DNA of 64,000 bases from Ipomoea triloba (Eukaryota > Streptophyta > Magnoliopsida > Solanales > Convolvulaceae), in contig NC_044930.1 in NCBI RefSeq assembly GCF_003576645.1, positions 12,775,597 to 12,839,596 of the forward strand. Reading direction: 5' to 3'. Each line of letters starts with the position of its first letter. Within the stretch, counting starts at the first letter, position 1. The translations under genes and the position numbers were made by a program. Below the pieces are notes generated by a model that was given only the letters and a program-made list of their open reading frames with translations, made no database searches and was not told the origin of the DNA. Positions 10,932-22,312 of this stretch are shown in pieces.

Positions 10932-10983
<52 letters not shown>
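10477..10983. repeat. segmental duplication, copy B
   Basis: Second copy of 7957-8480. Similarity begins at GTCATG and stops inside a TAA microsatellite; the MITE left end (GGCGTTTGG at 10760) is present but its right end is not. This copy preserves sequence on the side of GTCAT that the copia insertion hides in copy A. Confidence 0.85.
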
Positions 10984-10984
<1 letters not shown>

Positions 10985-11312
10985 CTAGTTATTTTGGTTT
11001 GTTATTTTTAATTGTAATATTTTGGTTAGTTATTTTGATATTTTATTAGTCATTTGTTAATTTTACTTAAAATTGTTATTATAAATATTGTTATATTTAA
11101 ACAAATTAACTAAAATATTTAAGTATACAATTCTGTTCATTTTAATGTCCATTCCCTGAAAAATGAACTAAATACGCAAACACAGTTTTCTGCTCTGCAG
11201 CCAAACACAAGAAAGGAAAATATTTTCTGAAAAATAAGTCATTTTCTAAAAATCATTTTCCTGCTTTCCAAACAAACTCTAAAATGAAAATGTAAAACTA
11301 ATAAGGAATAAA
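10984..11312. other. non-coding, AT-rich spacer
   Basis: There are repeated TTAGTTATTTT units, then a short stretch with TTTTCTGAAAAATAAG and AACAAACTCT that resembles a MITE edge. I see no gene. Confidence 0.4.
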
Positions 11313-13682
11313 ATGTTTGAGAATTCTGAAAAATTCGTAGAGGAACAGGAACTAATAAATTGCAAGAACAGATTTGTGTTTCAAAAACAGGCGCACAATC
11401 TTACTAGAATACTCTGTTTATTCCATTCCATCATAAACCTCTCAATTTTGGAGTCTCTTCTTCTTCACTGCCAAAGCCTCATGCATTTCTGGCAGATTTT
11501 TTCACAGATCATATCTGCTGGATTCATCAAAGACACATATGCGGCGAGCAGAATTCTCAAGTTTTGCACTGATTCCCCCTTCCTTGGCATCAACTGCACC
11601 GAAAACATATTCACTCAGATCGAAAACCCGAATGTGTTTTCTGTAAACACCATGATGAGAGCTTACCTGCAGCAAAACATGCCCCAAAATTCCATCTTTT
11701 TGTATAAAATCGACGTTGAGGGAAACTCTATGTGGACAATTATACGTTCCCAATTCTTTTTCAAGCTGCCACGCTCCGGTGCTCAGTGCTTGAGGGCGGA
11801 GAGTTGCATAGTCATGTCGTGAAAATGGTTTTTGGATCAGATGTTTGTGTTCGGAATACTTTGATTAACATGTATGCTGTGTGTGGAAATATGTGTGATG
11901 CGAGGAAGGTGTTTGATGAAAGTCCTGTGCGGGACTTGGTTTCCTGGAACTCGATCTTGGCAGGGTATGTTCAGGCGGGGAATGCTGAAGGATCAATGAT
12001 GATATATGATCAGATGCCTAGGAGGAATGTGATTGCCTCGAATTCTATGATTGTTTTGTTGGGTAGGTGCAGTAGGGTGGCTGAGGCTTGCCGTTTGTTT
12101 CATGAAATGGATGAAAAGGATTTGGTTTCGTGGACCGCTTTAATTTCTTGCTATGAGCAAAATGGATTTTATGAAGAGGCTTTGGATTTGTTTGTTCAAA
12201 TGTCTGTCAAAGGGATTGCTATGGATGAGGTTGTGATGGTTAGTGTGTTCTCTCAGCTTGTGCAAATTTATTGGTTCTAGAGACTGGAAAATTGGTTCAT
12301 GGTTTGGTTATTAAAGTTGGTTTTGAATCTTATGTCAACCTTCAAAAATTCATATGTATTCCAGCTATGGAGATGTAAATGCTACACAAAATATGTTTGA
12401 TACAAGTAGGAATCTGGACCAGATTTCTTGGAATTCAATCATCTCTGCCTATGTGAAATGTGGTTCAGTGGAAAAGGCCCGGGTGTTATTTGATTCCATG
12501 GTTGAGAAGGATCGTGTATCTTGGACCACGATGATTTCTGGCTATGCCCAACATGATCAGTTCTCTGAGACTTAAGCTTTGTTTCAAGAAATGCTGCACA
12601 TAGGCGTTAAGCCTGATGAGACAACTTTAGTTAGTGTGGTTTCGGTTTGTACTCGCCTTGCAGCCCTTGAGCAAGGCAAATGGATTTATGCATATGTAAG
12701 GAAGAATGGGCTTAAGGTTAATGTCATTCTAGGTACCACTCTTATTGACATGTAAATGAAATGTGGGTGCACAGAGAATGCAATGGAAGAAACAGGAGTT
12801 TCTTCCTTGAATGCTTTAATTCTAGGGTTGGCCATGAATGGGCAGTTACAAAGATCACTTGAAACATTTGAAGAAATGAAGAAACACGGAGTGACTCCAA
12901 ATGAGGTAACCTTTGTGGCAGTTCTTGGTGCTTGTCGATATATGAGGGTCGTCAATATTTTGATTCCATGGTGAAATCGTACCCAATTTAAAACACTATG
13001 GGTGTATGGTTGACTTACGCGGGCATGCAGGGTTGCTCAAAGAAGCTGAAAAACTCATCCAGACTATGCCTATGGCTCCAGACGTTCCCACCTGTGGGGC
13101 TTTGCTCGGAGCTTGCAAAAAGCACGGTGACAGTGAAATGGGAGAGCGGGTTGGAAAAGAACTCCTAGAGCTTCAGCCCTACCATGACGGGTTTCATGTC
13201 TTACTGTCCAACATATATGCTTCAAAGGGAAACTGGGACAATGTGGAGGGTGTGAGAGGTGCAATGAAGCAACAGGGTGTGGTTAAAACCCCCGTTGGGT
13301 GCAGTATGATTGAAGCATGAATTCTTTGCAGGAGGAGACAAGTCTCACCCCAAGACAAAGGATATCGAAGTAATGCTAGATGAAATGGTGAATCGAATTG
13401 AAAACTATGGGCTATAGTCCAGGAACAGAAGAGGTTCTTCTTGATATCCAAGAAGAGGAAAAAGAAAGTAGTCTGTTCAGACATAGCGAGAAGCTTGCAA
13501 TCGCGTTTGGGCTCATTTCATCTCTTCCGCCATCATCAATAAGAATAATGAAGAACTTGCATATCTGTAGCGATTGCCATTCTGCAGCTAAACTGATTTC
13601 CAATCGCAAAATTGTGATCAGGGATAGGCATCGCTTTCATCACTTCAAGGATGGTTCTTGTTCTTGCATGGAGTTTTGGTAA
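11313..13682 (+). pseudogene. PPR protein of the DYW class, broken
   Basis: A PLS-type pentatricopeptide-repeat protein, the plant family that binds organelle transcripts and, with a DYW domain, edits C to U. Readable pieces lie in successive frames at 11313-11740, 11732-12250, 12354-12755, 12756-12945, 13006-13317 and 13320-13682. They show PPR units (RDLVSWNSILAGYVQAGN, DRVSWTTMISGYAQ), an E-type segment (LLSNIYASKGNW) and a DYW-like C-terminus with [10 protein letters not shown], the zinc ligands CSDCH and a terminal MEFW in place of DYW. Lesions include frameshifts near 11720, 12250, 12345, 12945, 13318 and 13395, TAA stops at 12573 and 12753, and small in-frame losses near 12780. It faces the invertase gene tail to tail, 320 bp away. 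So many breaks cannot be introns. Confidence 0.9.
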
Positions 13683-14001
13683 GGTTTTTTACTTGGCTCT
13701 GTTATATAAGCTGCAGAACATGATAGATACAGTAATGAGGGTAAATTTCTTTTGAATTGTAACTTAGTATTATTGTGCTATATAATATTCTGCACAGATA
13801 AATGTAGCCTATAATTACATGGCCTAAGCCATTCCAACTACACTATAATTACATGGCTTTACAAATAACAGCCATTTTCTACAGCCTGAAAAGAATCAAT
13901 TTCTTTTTCCATTTGGGGATGAAATTTCCCCCAAAAATATTTGTGTATCCTAACTACTTTCTGTACGGCCAATCTTTGAGAAAGATTGAATGAAAGTGTA
14001 A
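13683..14001. other. convergent intergenic spacer, 3' UTRs
   Basis: The short AT-rich gap between the PPR relic and the invertase stop presumably contains the invertase 3' UTR on the minus strand. AATATT/TTTATC runs are present but no poly(A) signal stands out. Confidence 0.4.
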
Positions 14002-16124
14002 CTAGACGAGGATCTGAGACTTGGCAGCACCGCGGGAGCACTTTCTCCTTCCTGATTTGCCGCTGAGAGCACATACGCATATCTCAAGAAGCTCGTAGTC
14101 TTCTTCCCAGGACAAGAAGGACGCCATTTCAGGATTTCTCAAGAGCATCTTGGATGTCAGATAACTAGCTATCGACCAGGTTTGGTAGAGTCGGGCCTGT
14201 TTTCCTATGAAATTCCCATGTTTTGTGTCATAGTACTCCGGCCAATTGTCCAGTGGAAGCCTTTTCTCAGCCAACTCTATGGCCCTACTAGCCAAATCTG
14301 TTCTGCCCATCTTTAGACATGCCAGTGTGAACTGAAGGAAACAAGAAAACAGACATTCAAAAGCTTTCTAGTAAAACATACAATTCATCATCAATTTCAT
14401 TGAAGCCAAAAACTTATGAGTTGGGTCAAAATGAAAATGTAATACTAATCAGAATAAAATATTTGTTACTTAGGAAAAGTATTACACTTCCCCTTATAAG
14501 TAAGGGATCTGATTAGTATTACATTTTTCAATATAAGTATTATATTTCCATCTTGACCTGATCCGTCTCACGGATAAGGATCTCACGGGTGAGTCACTCT
14601 TCATTCAATATACTAATCAGATTTCAAAAATTGGAATTTTAATAAGTTATTTCAATATAGACATTCTCAATGATAATTTAAACCTTTGCCCACTTTTGAT
14701 ATGAAGAAGTGATATCATGTGGGGATGGTGTTCAGTAATTGAATTATCTTTTCTCCAGGAAACAATGAATTCATACTTCAACACAGTATAGTTACCTGCC
14801 AGAGAAGTGTTGGCCAAGATCCTGCATTATGATATGACCAAGCCCTGCAATGGCCAAATATATTGCCCTCGGTAAATAGGAATTGGAAAGCCACTTTCAA
14901 CTGCAAGTGTGCAACATTAAAATTGATGAGAAAACTCACGTATTCTTTGGGTCGCTTCCCGTGATTATACGCCATTCTTCAGACTCCAAAGCAGGATAAC
15001 AAATCTTAAGAGGCATATGACCAATAAGATCATCCCATTTAGCTTCAACCAAGTTTAGTATAGCCTCATTTTGTTTTGGGGTACCCAGAGATGAGACAAT
15101 CGACCAAAGATTTCCTAGCGTGAAGAACCTGAAGTCCATGTGAGCTGGCTGTAGATTCCCAATAAGATAACCACCTTCCTCAGGAATCCAGTCCATTAAC
15201 CAATAAGGAATTTGTTCAGGATAGATATTGAACTTGTTAGTAGCGTCTGTGGAGTACTCTTCTGTCTTATATCGGTATATTTCATTTATTTTCTTCATAT
15301 CAACCCAATAGTATTCCCTAATGTGAAATGATAAAGCACTCAGCCTGTTGTTAACAGCTCTCACTAAATTCTTTGATCCTTCATCTAAAGCAAGCATTTC
15401 ACGGGCACACCTAAGAGCCGAGTAAAATAAAGCCTGTGTAAAAAAAACACAATGCCATGTCTAAGATACACTACCCGGCACAAGCAGCAGTACATCAAAT
15501 GAAAAATTATTTAAAATAAAAATGATATCCATCCATTGAGGATATATTTTAGAGGAATTCAAAACAAATGCATAATAATAATGTTTTGGAGAGAAGATTA
15601 GAGACTTCCACTTACTTGAATCTCAAGTGGATGACCATGTATTCCCATACGCCGATCTATCATGCAAGATCCATCGGTTACAAGCAAAGTAGGAAACATA
15701 TCAAAGCCATCAGACAAACACAAGTTCAGTATTAGTTTAATGCCAGTCTGTACATCCACTCTTTCTTGCAAGGCAAAGTCACCGGTGATCTTCCCATATG
15801 CTCTCAACAAGATAATCCACCACAAGCCTATAAAACTCACAATGTGAACATCATTTCAGTGTTCATACTTAATATGATATGGCTGCAACGAGAGTGACAT
15901 ACAAATCTTTGTTTGTTCCTTGATCGTAAAAGATAAGTGCACAGAATTGAAAGTTGGATACCACTCAACTGAGGTAAGCCTTAATCCAGCCTAGTTAGGA
16001 TCAGTTAAGAATTGAGAGACGGAAGAACAACAATAAATGGCATCTCAGTTATTTTCAATGTTATGGCAAACTAAGAAAGTCAAACAATGAACATATACTA
16101 CATTGTAACAGAGTCAGTAATACT

Positions 16125-16173
<49 letters not shown>

Positions 16174-16216
16174 NNNNNNNNNNNNNNNNNNNNNNNNNNN
16201 NNNNNNNNNNNNNNNN

Positions 16217-16265
<49 letters not shown>

Positions 16266-18351
16266 AAGTCAAACAAGTATAAGGTATTCACCTGAATCAA
16301 CAGGTGCAACACGTCCAATTGCTGATTCCCCAAAGTCAGGGTCAAGAACTTCTTCAAACTTGTTTTCATCGAGAGCCACAGTTCTCACTTTAAAGCTCGC
16401 AGGCATGAGCCCTTGCCCTGGACTGTAACAGTCAACAGTTTTCTCCCAACTCTAAAATAAAAAAAGATTAGAAATCCACCCAACTCTAAAATAAAAAACA
16501 ATAATAACAAAAAAAAAATCCAAGAAATACATCAAAGATGAACAATACATGCATAATCAACTTGATTTAGTATAAAATGCATTCCAAAACCATCTTTGGT
16601 TTATCACATAATATGCCATGTAGCATTTCTTTTGACCTTTGAGAATATTTTTTTCTGCTTACATAAAACACAAATAAATAAAAGAAGTTCCGTATTTACA
16701 ATTTTTAAAATAATAATAATAATAATAATAATATGGTTGAATAAAATAAACCAATCATTTATAGATTACGGTGTAGCAATTATGGACCACATAGGTTGAA
16801 GATTGTCAACTGATTTTTACAAAGATTAAGAAACCATAGCATATATCCAATTTAGCAGGACAATCATGACAGCATCTCAAAAACATACAAGAAAGAGCAA
16901 CCTTCATTAACGTAAATAGTCAGGTTTCTAAAGACAAGAAGGGTTCAAAGAACAAGTGAGATTATGGTCACTTGGTCAGAAACTCAGAATGCAAAATCCA
17001 AAAGAAATCCTCGTACAGTCCCATAACCTGTTCTGTTACTGTTAGCAATTCATCTGATCTATTCTATCATTTCTAAAAATTCTAAACATCATTTCCAGCA
17101 TACATATCTCACAACATATTGTTCCCAATCTCATATATCCATGTTATAATCTCAGATATTGTTCCCAACCATTGAGAAAGTATTCCCTCCCAGTCTCAAT
17201 ATAAGATCCATTGCAAATTACTCTAGCCTCCTAGTTTCATTAGGCCCTGTTTGGTAAATAATCAGCCTATCAGCCAATTTTGGCTTATTTGATCACTATT
17301 AGGTGTTTGGTTAATAAGCTTTTTGTAACTCTAAAATACTAAAATTCAAAAGGCTACTCAAAGCAGCCTTTTCAATTAGCTTTTTGAGAAAAAAATTATA
17401 CCAAACAGCTATCAGCTAGCTAATCTATCAAACAACTTTTTACAATCAGCTAATGTTATTAACAAATCATACCTTCTAACCCAAACAGCCAACCCAATCA
17501 GCCAGCAGCCATTTACCAAACAGGGCCTAAATGATATACTACTAATGAATTCGCATAGAAAGATAAAGCAAAGAAAGCCAATTATGAAATTCCCTAGCAA
17601 TTGGAAAGATGTGAGCAAAACTTAGATATACATGAATATGAGTGAATCCATAATAACATAGATTGGAAGACCACAAGATTACCTGCAGTTGCAGGGTATG
17701 AAGGAGGAAATTCTTGACAATCTCATTCTCCCCCTTGAGCAAAAATGCAAGGGCTGATGGAATAAAGTCCCTTATGAACACTTGATCATAATTCAGCGGT
17801 AGCTTATCATTAGGATCATTCGCGGCCAGGGTCCCAACTGGGCTGTCACAATACCTAACTACAGCGTTTTCCAATAGCTTCCATGCCTCCTTTTCAACCT
17901 CAGACTCCTCTGTCCCCACTTTCAACTCTTCAATATGCTCAGTTTTTTCATTCAGAGAAGCATTTTTATCCACCACCAGGGGCTTCACATTTATTCCCCC
18001 CTGAACATAAATCCTCTCGAAATTCTTGTCATTTGTCCGGGGTTCGACGGTGCTGGAGAATTCCCGGAGATTAGAAGTAGCACTGGAAACCAAATGGAAA
18101 CCCCTACTATCACAAGGCCTCAAGAGAAGCCTCGATTGGCCCCAACTAAAATTGGACACACAAAAAATGGGCTTCTGGGTCCTACGAACTACGCTTCCAA
18201 ACCCCAAAACGGGCGACGGGCAGCGGTGAAACGAATTGAGAGACGGCGAAGGAGGGCGGGGCATCAAGACAGGAAAGCGCAACAGGGTCGATCTCCTCCG
18301 ATTAAGAATCCGACAACACGGCTGCATAGTCACGAGTTTCATTGTTTTCAT
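14002..18351 (-). CDS. alkaline/neutral invertase (GH100), organelle-type, six exons
   Basis: Hydrolyses sucrose to glucose and fructose at neutral pH. Exons in coding order: 18351-17683, 16451-16292, 15827-15616, 15433-14940, 14844-14796, 14331-14002; all have GT/AG borders and join in frame to 637 residues. The start is the ATG at 18351; a TTG two codons upstream is not a start. Residues 1-100 are rich in Arg and Ser and poor in acid, fitting a mitochondrial or plastid transit peptide (InvA/InvC type). Family blocks follow: [126 protein letters not shown] and C-terminal [19 protein letters not shown] replaces the usual TPWSYHN. Introns hold a MITE and a SINE tail. No lesion seen. Confidence 0.93.
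16088..16263 (+). mobile_element. 5'-truncated SINE tail in invertase intron 2
   Basis: The first ~38 bases (GAACATATACTACATTGTAA...) match the 3' end of the SINE at 56585-56721. They run into a long A tract interrupted by 43 Ns. The piece is flanked by a perfect 13-bp direct repeat GAAAGTCAAACAA (16075-16087 and 16264-16276), the target duplication of a poly(A)-primed retroposition. The tRNA-like head is missing. Confidence 0.85.
16174..16216. other. assembly gap (43 N) inside the poly(A) tract
   Basis: The Ns sit inside an A homopolymer on both sides, so the true tail length is unknown. It lies wholly in intron 2 and does not affect coding. Confidence 0.99.
17242..17528. mobile_element. 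hAT-like MITE in invertase intron 1
   Basis: An 18-bp terminal inverted repeat: AGGCCCTGTTTGGTAAAT and ATTTACCAAACAGGGCCT. The interior has CAGCTAAT/ATTAGCTT inverted units. A sibling in the opposite orientation is at 57093-57397. Termini of this kind are typical of plant hAT-type MITEs, but an exact 8-bp target duplication is not visible. Confidence 0.8.
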
Positions 18352-18614
18352 CGCCAATTTGGGATGAAGTAAAAATCACGTGGTCAAACAAGGAAGCAGA
18401 AATGTCTGAAGGGTATGATAAAGTTTAGTCACAGATATCTCTGTATTATGTATAAAAATCGATAGATTCGTGGGTGTTCAGAATTTGGATTCGTGAAGGA
18501 ATGAATGAATGCGTGTATGAATTTGCTCAGAGGAGATATTGCGGGAAAAATGAATGGAAAGGGAAAGCTACGCGGAGAACGGGAGAAGATTGTATGCGAG
18601 AAGGGATATGGCTT

Positions 18615-18623
18615 CCATTTATA
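18615..18623 (-). promoter_or_regulatory. putative TATA box of the invertase gene
   Basis: The minus strand reads TTTATAAATGG about 265 bases upstream of the ATG. This would give a 5' UTR of roughly 230 bases containing pyrimidine-rich runs, normal for a plant gene. Confidence 0.45.
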
Positions 18624-19145
18624 AACAAAGACGATGGCGGAGGGCAACGATTAACGATTTACTTTTCAAAGTTTTTTTCCGTAGTATTTTTGAATGTTTA
18701 AACTGTTGATTTGACGGTTTCTTCAAACAATTTCCTAAAATAAACAATTGTTTTTTTCTCTGGGATGAAAAATGAATATTACAATGGCGGAGCTAAGGCA
18801 GCGAGGCCTTGGTCCTTCCAAAAAATTGTCTCCCCCTCATAATTGTATACAGATTTGGAATCATATGCAAACCATCCAAAGGACCCAAACATGCGAACTA
18901 TTGAAGGAATGCACCGCTATAAATATAAGAATACACTGTAACTATCCGTTGGTCTTCTAAGCATGTCTGGGAGTAATTATAGTAATTGCAGTGCAATCGT
19001 GTAGTATGTGCGGGGCATTCCTGTAGTTACGAACGAAACTGAAGTAGTTGCAGTATATTCATGTAGTAGTTGCGGTGCATTCTTTCAATTCACACAAGAA
19101 GGGTAGTTGACACATGATCCCGAAACATTGTATACATTTATTATG
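18624..19145. other. invertase upstream region, non-coding
   Basis: 18950-19100 contains loose tandem units built on GTAGTTGCAGTGCATTC. No gene or clear promoter element was identified apart from the TATA candidate. Confidence 0.4.
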
Positions 19146-20287
19146 AGTTAATTTCATTTTTGGTCCTATATTTATAGGTCACTGATACTGTTAATTCTTC
19201 CATATACTCGAGTGTACGAAGTACGTAGAGAAAAGGTATGTAAAGCATGTGTAGATCATAAATTTGGCCTTCAATCTATCTCCTTCATTGATTAATCTTG
19301 AATATTTAGAGAGAAGGGAGAGTTAGGCCTTGTCTTTCTAGAGAGAGAGAGTATAGTTGCCAAAAGTCCCTACCATGCAAGGTTAAGGTCCCTTTTATAG
19401 GGTTAGTACCCGCACTCATATACGTCTACGTACAAAATACTTAAGGCTGTATACCCGAGGTATATTCCCTATCAAGTAGTCCCTCAGTCCGTGCCCTGAC
19501 GTCGAGCTAACGAGGAAGGATTCGTGCTAGAAAAAAGGTCCACATAGCCTGCGACTTACGCCAGTTGTCTCGTTAAAACCTTAGACTAAGAAAAAACCTA
19601 GTGGGAAAAAATCTTAGTCAAGAAAAAAAGAGCACAACCTTAAACGTCAATGAGGAAGAGTTCGGGCTGAAAGATTGACTGTATAGTCCGTGACTTACGC
19701 GGGTACTAACCCTATAAAAGGGACCTTAGCCTTGCATGGTAGGGACTTTTGGAGACTCTACTCTCTCTCTCTAGAAAGACAAGGCCTAACTCTCCCTTCT
19801 CTCTAAATATTCAAGATTAATCAATGAAGGAGATAGATTGAAGGCCAAATTTATGATCTACACATGCTTTACATATAATTTCTCTACGTACTTTGTACAC
19901 TCGAGTATATGGAAGAATTAACAGTATCAATGACAATCCACTTTTAGTCCTTTTTTATTAGAACATCCTCATTTGGTCCTAGTATTATTGCGGCATGACC
20001 ATTTTTAGTCCTTCATCAACAAAATCTTCGAAATATCGTCAAATATAAAGAAATTTTAATCTTTTTTATACAAAGTATGTTGAACCGCTGTATGTTTATG
20101 TTTTTGAAAGCATCCATAATTGAAGAGCGAAATGCCCTTGTATTTAATGATATTTTAACTGTTTTGTTGATAAATGACCAAAAATGGTCATGTCATAATA
20201 ATACTAGGACAAAAAATGGATGTTCTAATAAAAAAGAACTTAAAGTGGATTGCCACCTATAAATCTAGGCCCAAAATGAAATTAACT
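19146..20287. mobile_element. AGTTAATTTC-type MITE, interrupted by a foldback element
   Basis: Outer termini AGTTAATTTCATTTTTGGTCC and its inverse (ending GAAATTAACT) define the MITE. Internal TTAGTCCTT and TACTAGGACAAA blocks match the intact copy at 31758-32158. A 757-bp foldback sits inside at 19178-19934. Confidence 0.75.
19178..19934. mobile_element. foldback element with 235-bp inverted arms
   Basis: Arms 19178-19412 and 19699-19934 are inverted copies with high identity: GATACTGTTAATTCTTCC outside, CCCTATAAAAGGGACC inside, and a CTCTCTCTAGAAAGACAAGG block between. The ~286-bp loop carries GTTGTCTCGTTAAAACCTTAG and CTAGTGGGAAAAAA motifs. There is no reading frame. The arms could form a long hairpin RNA if transcribed. 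Confidence 0.85.
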
Positions 20288-20413
20288 CAATTTATTATAA
20301 TTATTACTAGTATTTTCACTCGCGCGATTCACGGTATAGATCTTCTATAATATTTTAAGAATATTTGGATCGATATATAATTATATAACTTAGTAACATC
20401 AAATATTATATAT

Positions 20414-21052
20414 GGCTCTGTTTGGCAGAGCTTATTTAGGAGCTTATAGCTTATTTTAAGCTACTAATAAGCTATAAGCTCTGTTTGGTAATGTTCTCAA
20501 AATAAGCTAGTAGCTTAAAATAATAGCTTATTTTGAAACGCTTCTTGGGGTAGCTTTTCAAAATAAGCTAGTAGCTTTTTAACTTTTTTCCATCTTTATC
20601 CTTATTATTTTAAATAAATGACATCCTTTACACCTCTCAATTAAAACTCTTTTGACATTTTCTTTTCATTATGTTTGGTTGTAATTTCAGTTTGATATTT
20701 ATGTTTGAACATTAATTTTTGTATGAACTAATCTTATGAATTATAAATATTTTTTTTTACTTTATATATTTTCAAATATATGTTCTTACTTTATATTTTA
20801 TTTAAATATATTGATTTCATTATTTTATATTTTAATATATAAACAAACCTATTTAAATTTAAAATTATTTAAATTGTATGAAAATGTCATTTTTAGTCTT
20901 TTTACATTTATCACATTATCAAAAAGCTAATTTTACCAAACACTTTTAAGCATAACAGCTCTTCAGATTTCAGCTTCAAGCTTATAGCTTTTCAGTTTTC
21001 AGCTACTTTTCAATTTCAGCTACATTTTCAGCTAGGTTTGCCAAACATAGCC
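20414..21052. mobile_element. hAT-like MITE, 639 bp
   Basis: Begins GGCTCTGTTTGGCA and ends TGCCAAACATAGCC (inverted, one mismatch). Subterminal AAGCTTATAGCTTTTCAG / AGCTTATAGCTTATTTT units are inverted about the centre. The middle is AT-rich without coding. The GTTTGG termini resemble the 17242 and 57093 elements, but the interior differs. Confidence 0.7.
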
Positions 21053-21784
21053 ATAGTGCAATTGAAAAGATGGTTTGGATCGATTATATTTTGTGATGTT
21101 ATCCTTGCTTGAATTCTACCAAATAATTGTTGAATTAATAGCTAATGTCTATATGTAAGCATCCGGCGGTGCTGAAACTTTAGGGATTTTATATATTAGT
21201 GCTTAGAATTTGTATAACTTGGGCAAATATGCTTGTGAACGAAGAAATTTGAGAGTTTTTATATATTAAACTCTAAACTTCTAGTTACAATCAAGTATCA
21301 TTATAGTGTATATCAATATGGTGTGGGTACAAGATCTCTAGATGGTCCTCCGATTCTTCAATTGGTGTCTTGAACGCTCCATTGAAGAGCCTCCGGATTT
21401 CAAGTGGCTTGATTTTCAAAGAAAAACTTATATGTTTGTTCTTCTGAAGGGCCTCCGGATTCAAATGATTTGATTTTCAACTGGAGGTTTTCATGGGCTT
21501 TTATTTTCATGATCATGATCTCTAAATAAGCTTCAAAGCTATTTCTATGATTTTTCCTAGGATGATTACATAGAAATGAAAAGTCATATTTATAGTTGTA
21601 GGATAGAAGAATTTTGATAGGTTCAAACTCTTTTAATATTATCTAATTAAAAAAATTAGATAATATCAATATTATCCAAAAATATTCAAACTTACTACTA
21701 TTAAAAATAATCAAAATTATCAAATTTTTAGTGTCAATGGTGCTCTTTGAAAAAAAAAAACATAATATCACCGGTTCGAATTAC
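21053..21784. other. non-coding region with a repeated AGGGCCTCCGGATT unit
   Basis: Between 21340 and 21520 two imperfect copies of a ~70-bp unit contain AGAGCCTCCGGATTTCAA and GATTTTCAA. The rest is AT-rich. It may be the 3' part of the Helitron whose helicase relic lies next to it, but I see no terminus. Confidence 0.35.
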
Positions 21785-22180
21785 ACATGATTGAAAACCT
21801 CTTTGTAGACAACGTTGGTAGTAGCAACAGAATCTAGTCCATCCTCGTCTAAAGCTAACACCTTCATGCCATCAAGATGGGTGACTCGGAAAAAGTCACG
21901 TACAATTGACCGTGATTAAACACCAATTTTTTCAGCAATAGCCCAACATGTCTTAGTATTTGGCCTTGGCTTTTGTTGATTATCATGGCATATGCCAGCA
22001 TCAATGGGAATTGTTTACACTAGAACTTGAAAGGCAATCTCGTATCAGAAGGAGTGATAGACATCATGGGATAAGAACTTTGGTTCCTTCATGTGCCTCA
22101 TTAAATATTCTTTATTTGACAACGTGATCTTCCAATCTTGTGACGATGAGACGCGTACATTTTGCAAAGACCAAAAGTGT
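21785..22180 (-). pseudogene. Helitron Pif1-type helicase, C-terminal relic
   Basis: Minus-strand translation in shifting frames gives [40 protein letters not shown] and [12 protein letters not shown] ... NVVYKEVFNHV then a stop. These match the end of the Pif1-like helicase domain of plant Helitron RepHel proteins (helicase motif with INKSQGQ, then HGQLYVAxSR, ending NVVYKEVF). At least two frameshifts and several stops show it is dead. The N-terminal Rep domain and most of the helicase are absent. Confidence 0.8.
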
Positions 22181-22312
22181 GGTCTATGTTAGTTCCGCAA
22201 TAGGTGCGTGATTTTCCGCAATAAGGCTTTAGGTGCGTGATTTTCCTTCCTAAGGTGCGTTGTTTCCCTTTTTAAGGTGCGTTGTTTTCCTACTTAAGGT
22301 GAGCCAGTTTTT
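22180..22312. repeat. minisatellite, AAGGTGCGTGATTTTCC unit
   Basis: Four to five imperfect copies of a 25-33 bp unit built on TAAGGTGCGTTGTTTTCC, followed by a T-run. A last diverged copy may be at 22400 (TTAAGGTGCATCAG). Confidence 0.75.

Noticed and set aside
16087..16428. 113-codon plus-strand frame rich in Lys
   Set aside because: It is translation of the poly(A) tract and Ns of the SINE tail, overlapping invertase exon 2 antisense.
18352..18357. Upstream TTG as the invertase start
   Set aside because: The ATG at 18351 is in frame two codons downstream and begins a plausible transit peptide.
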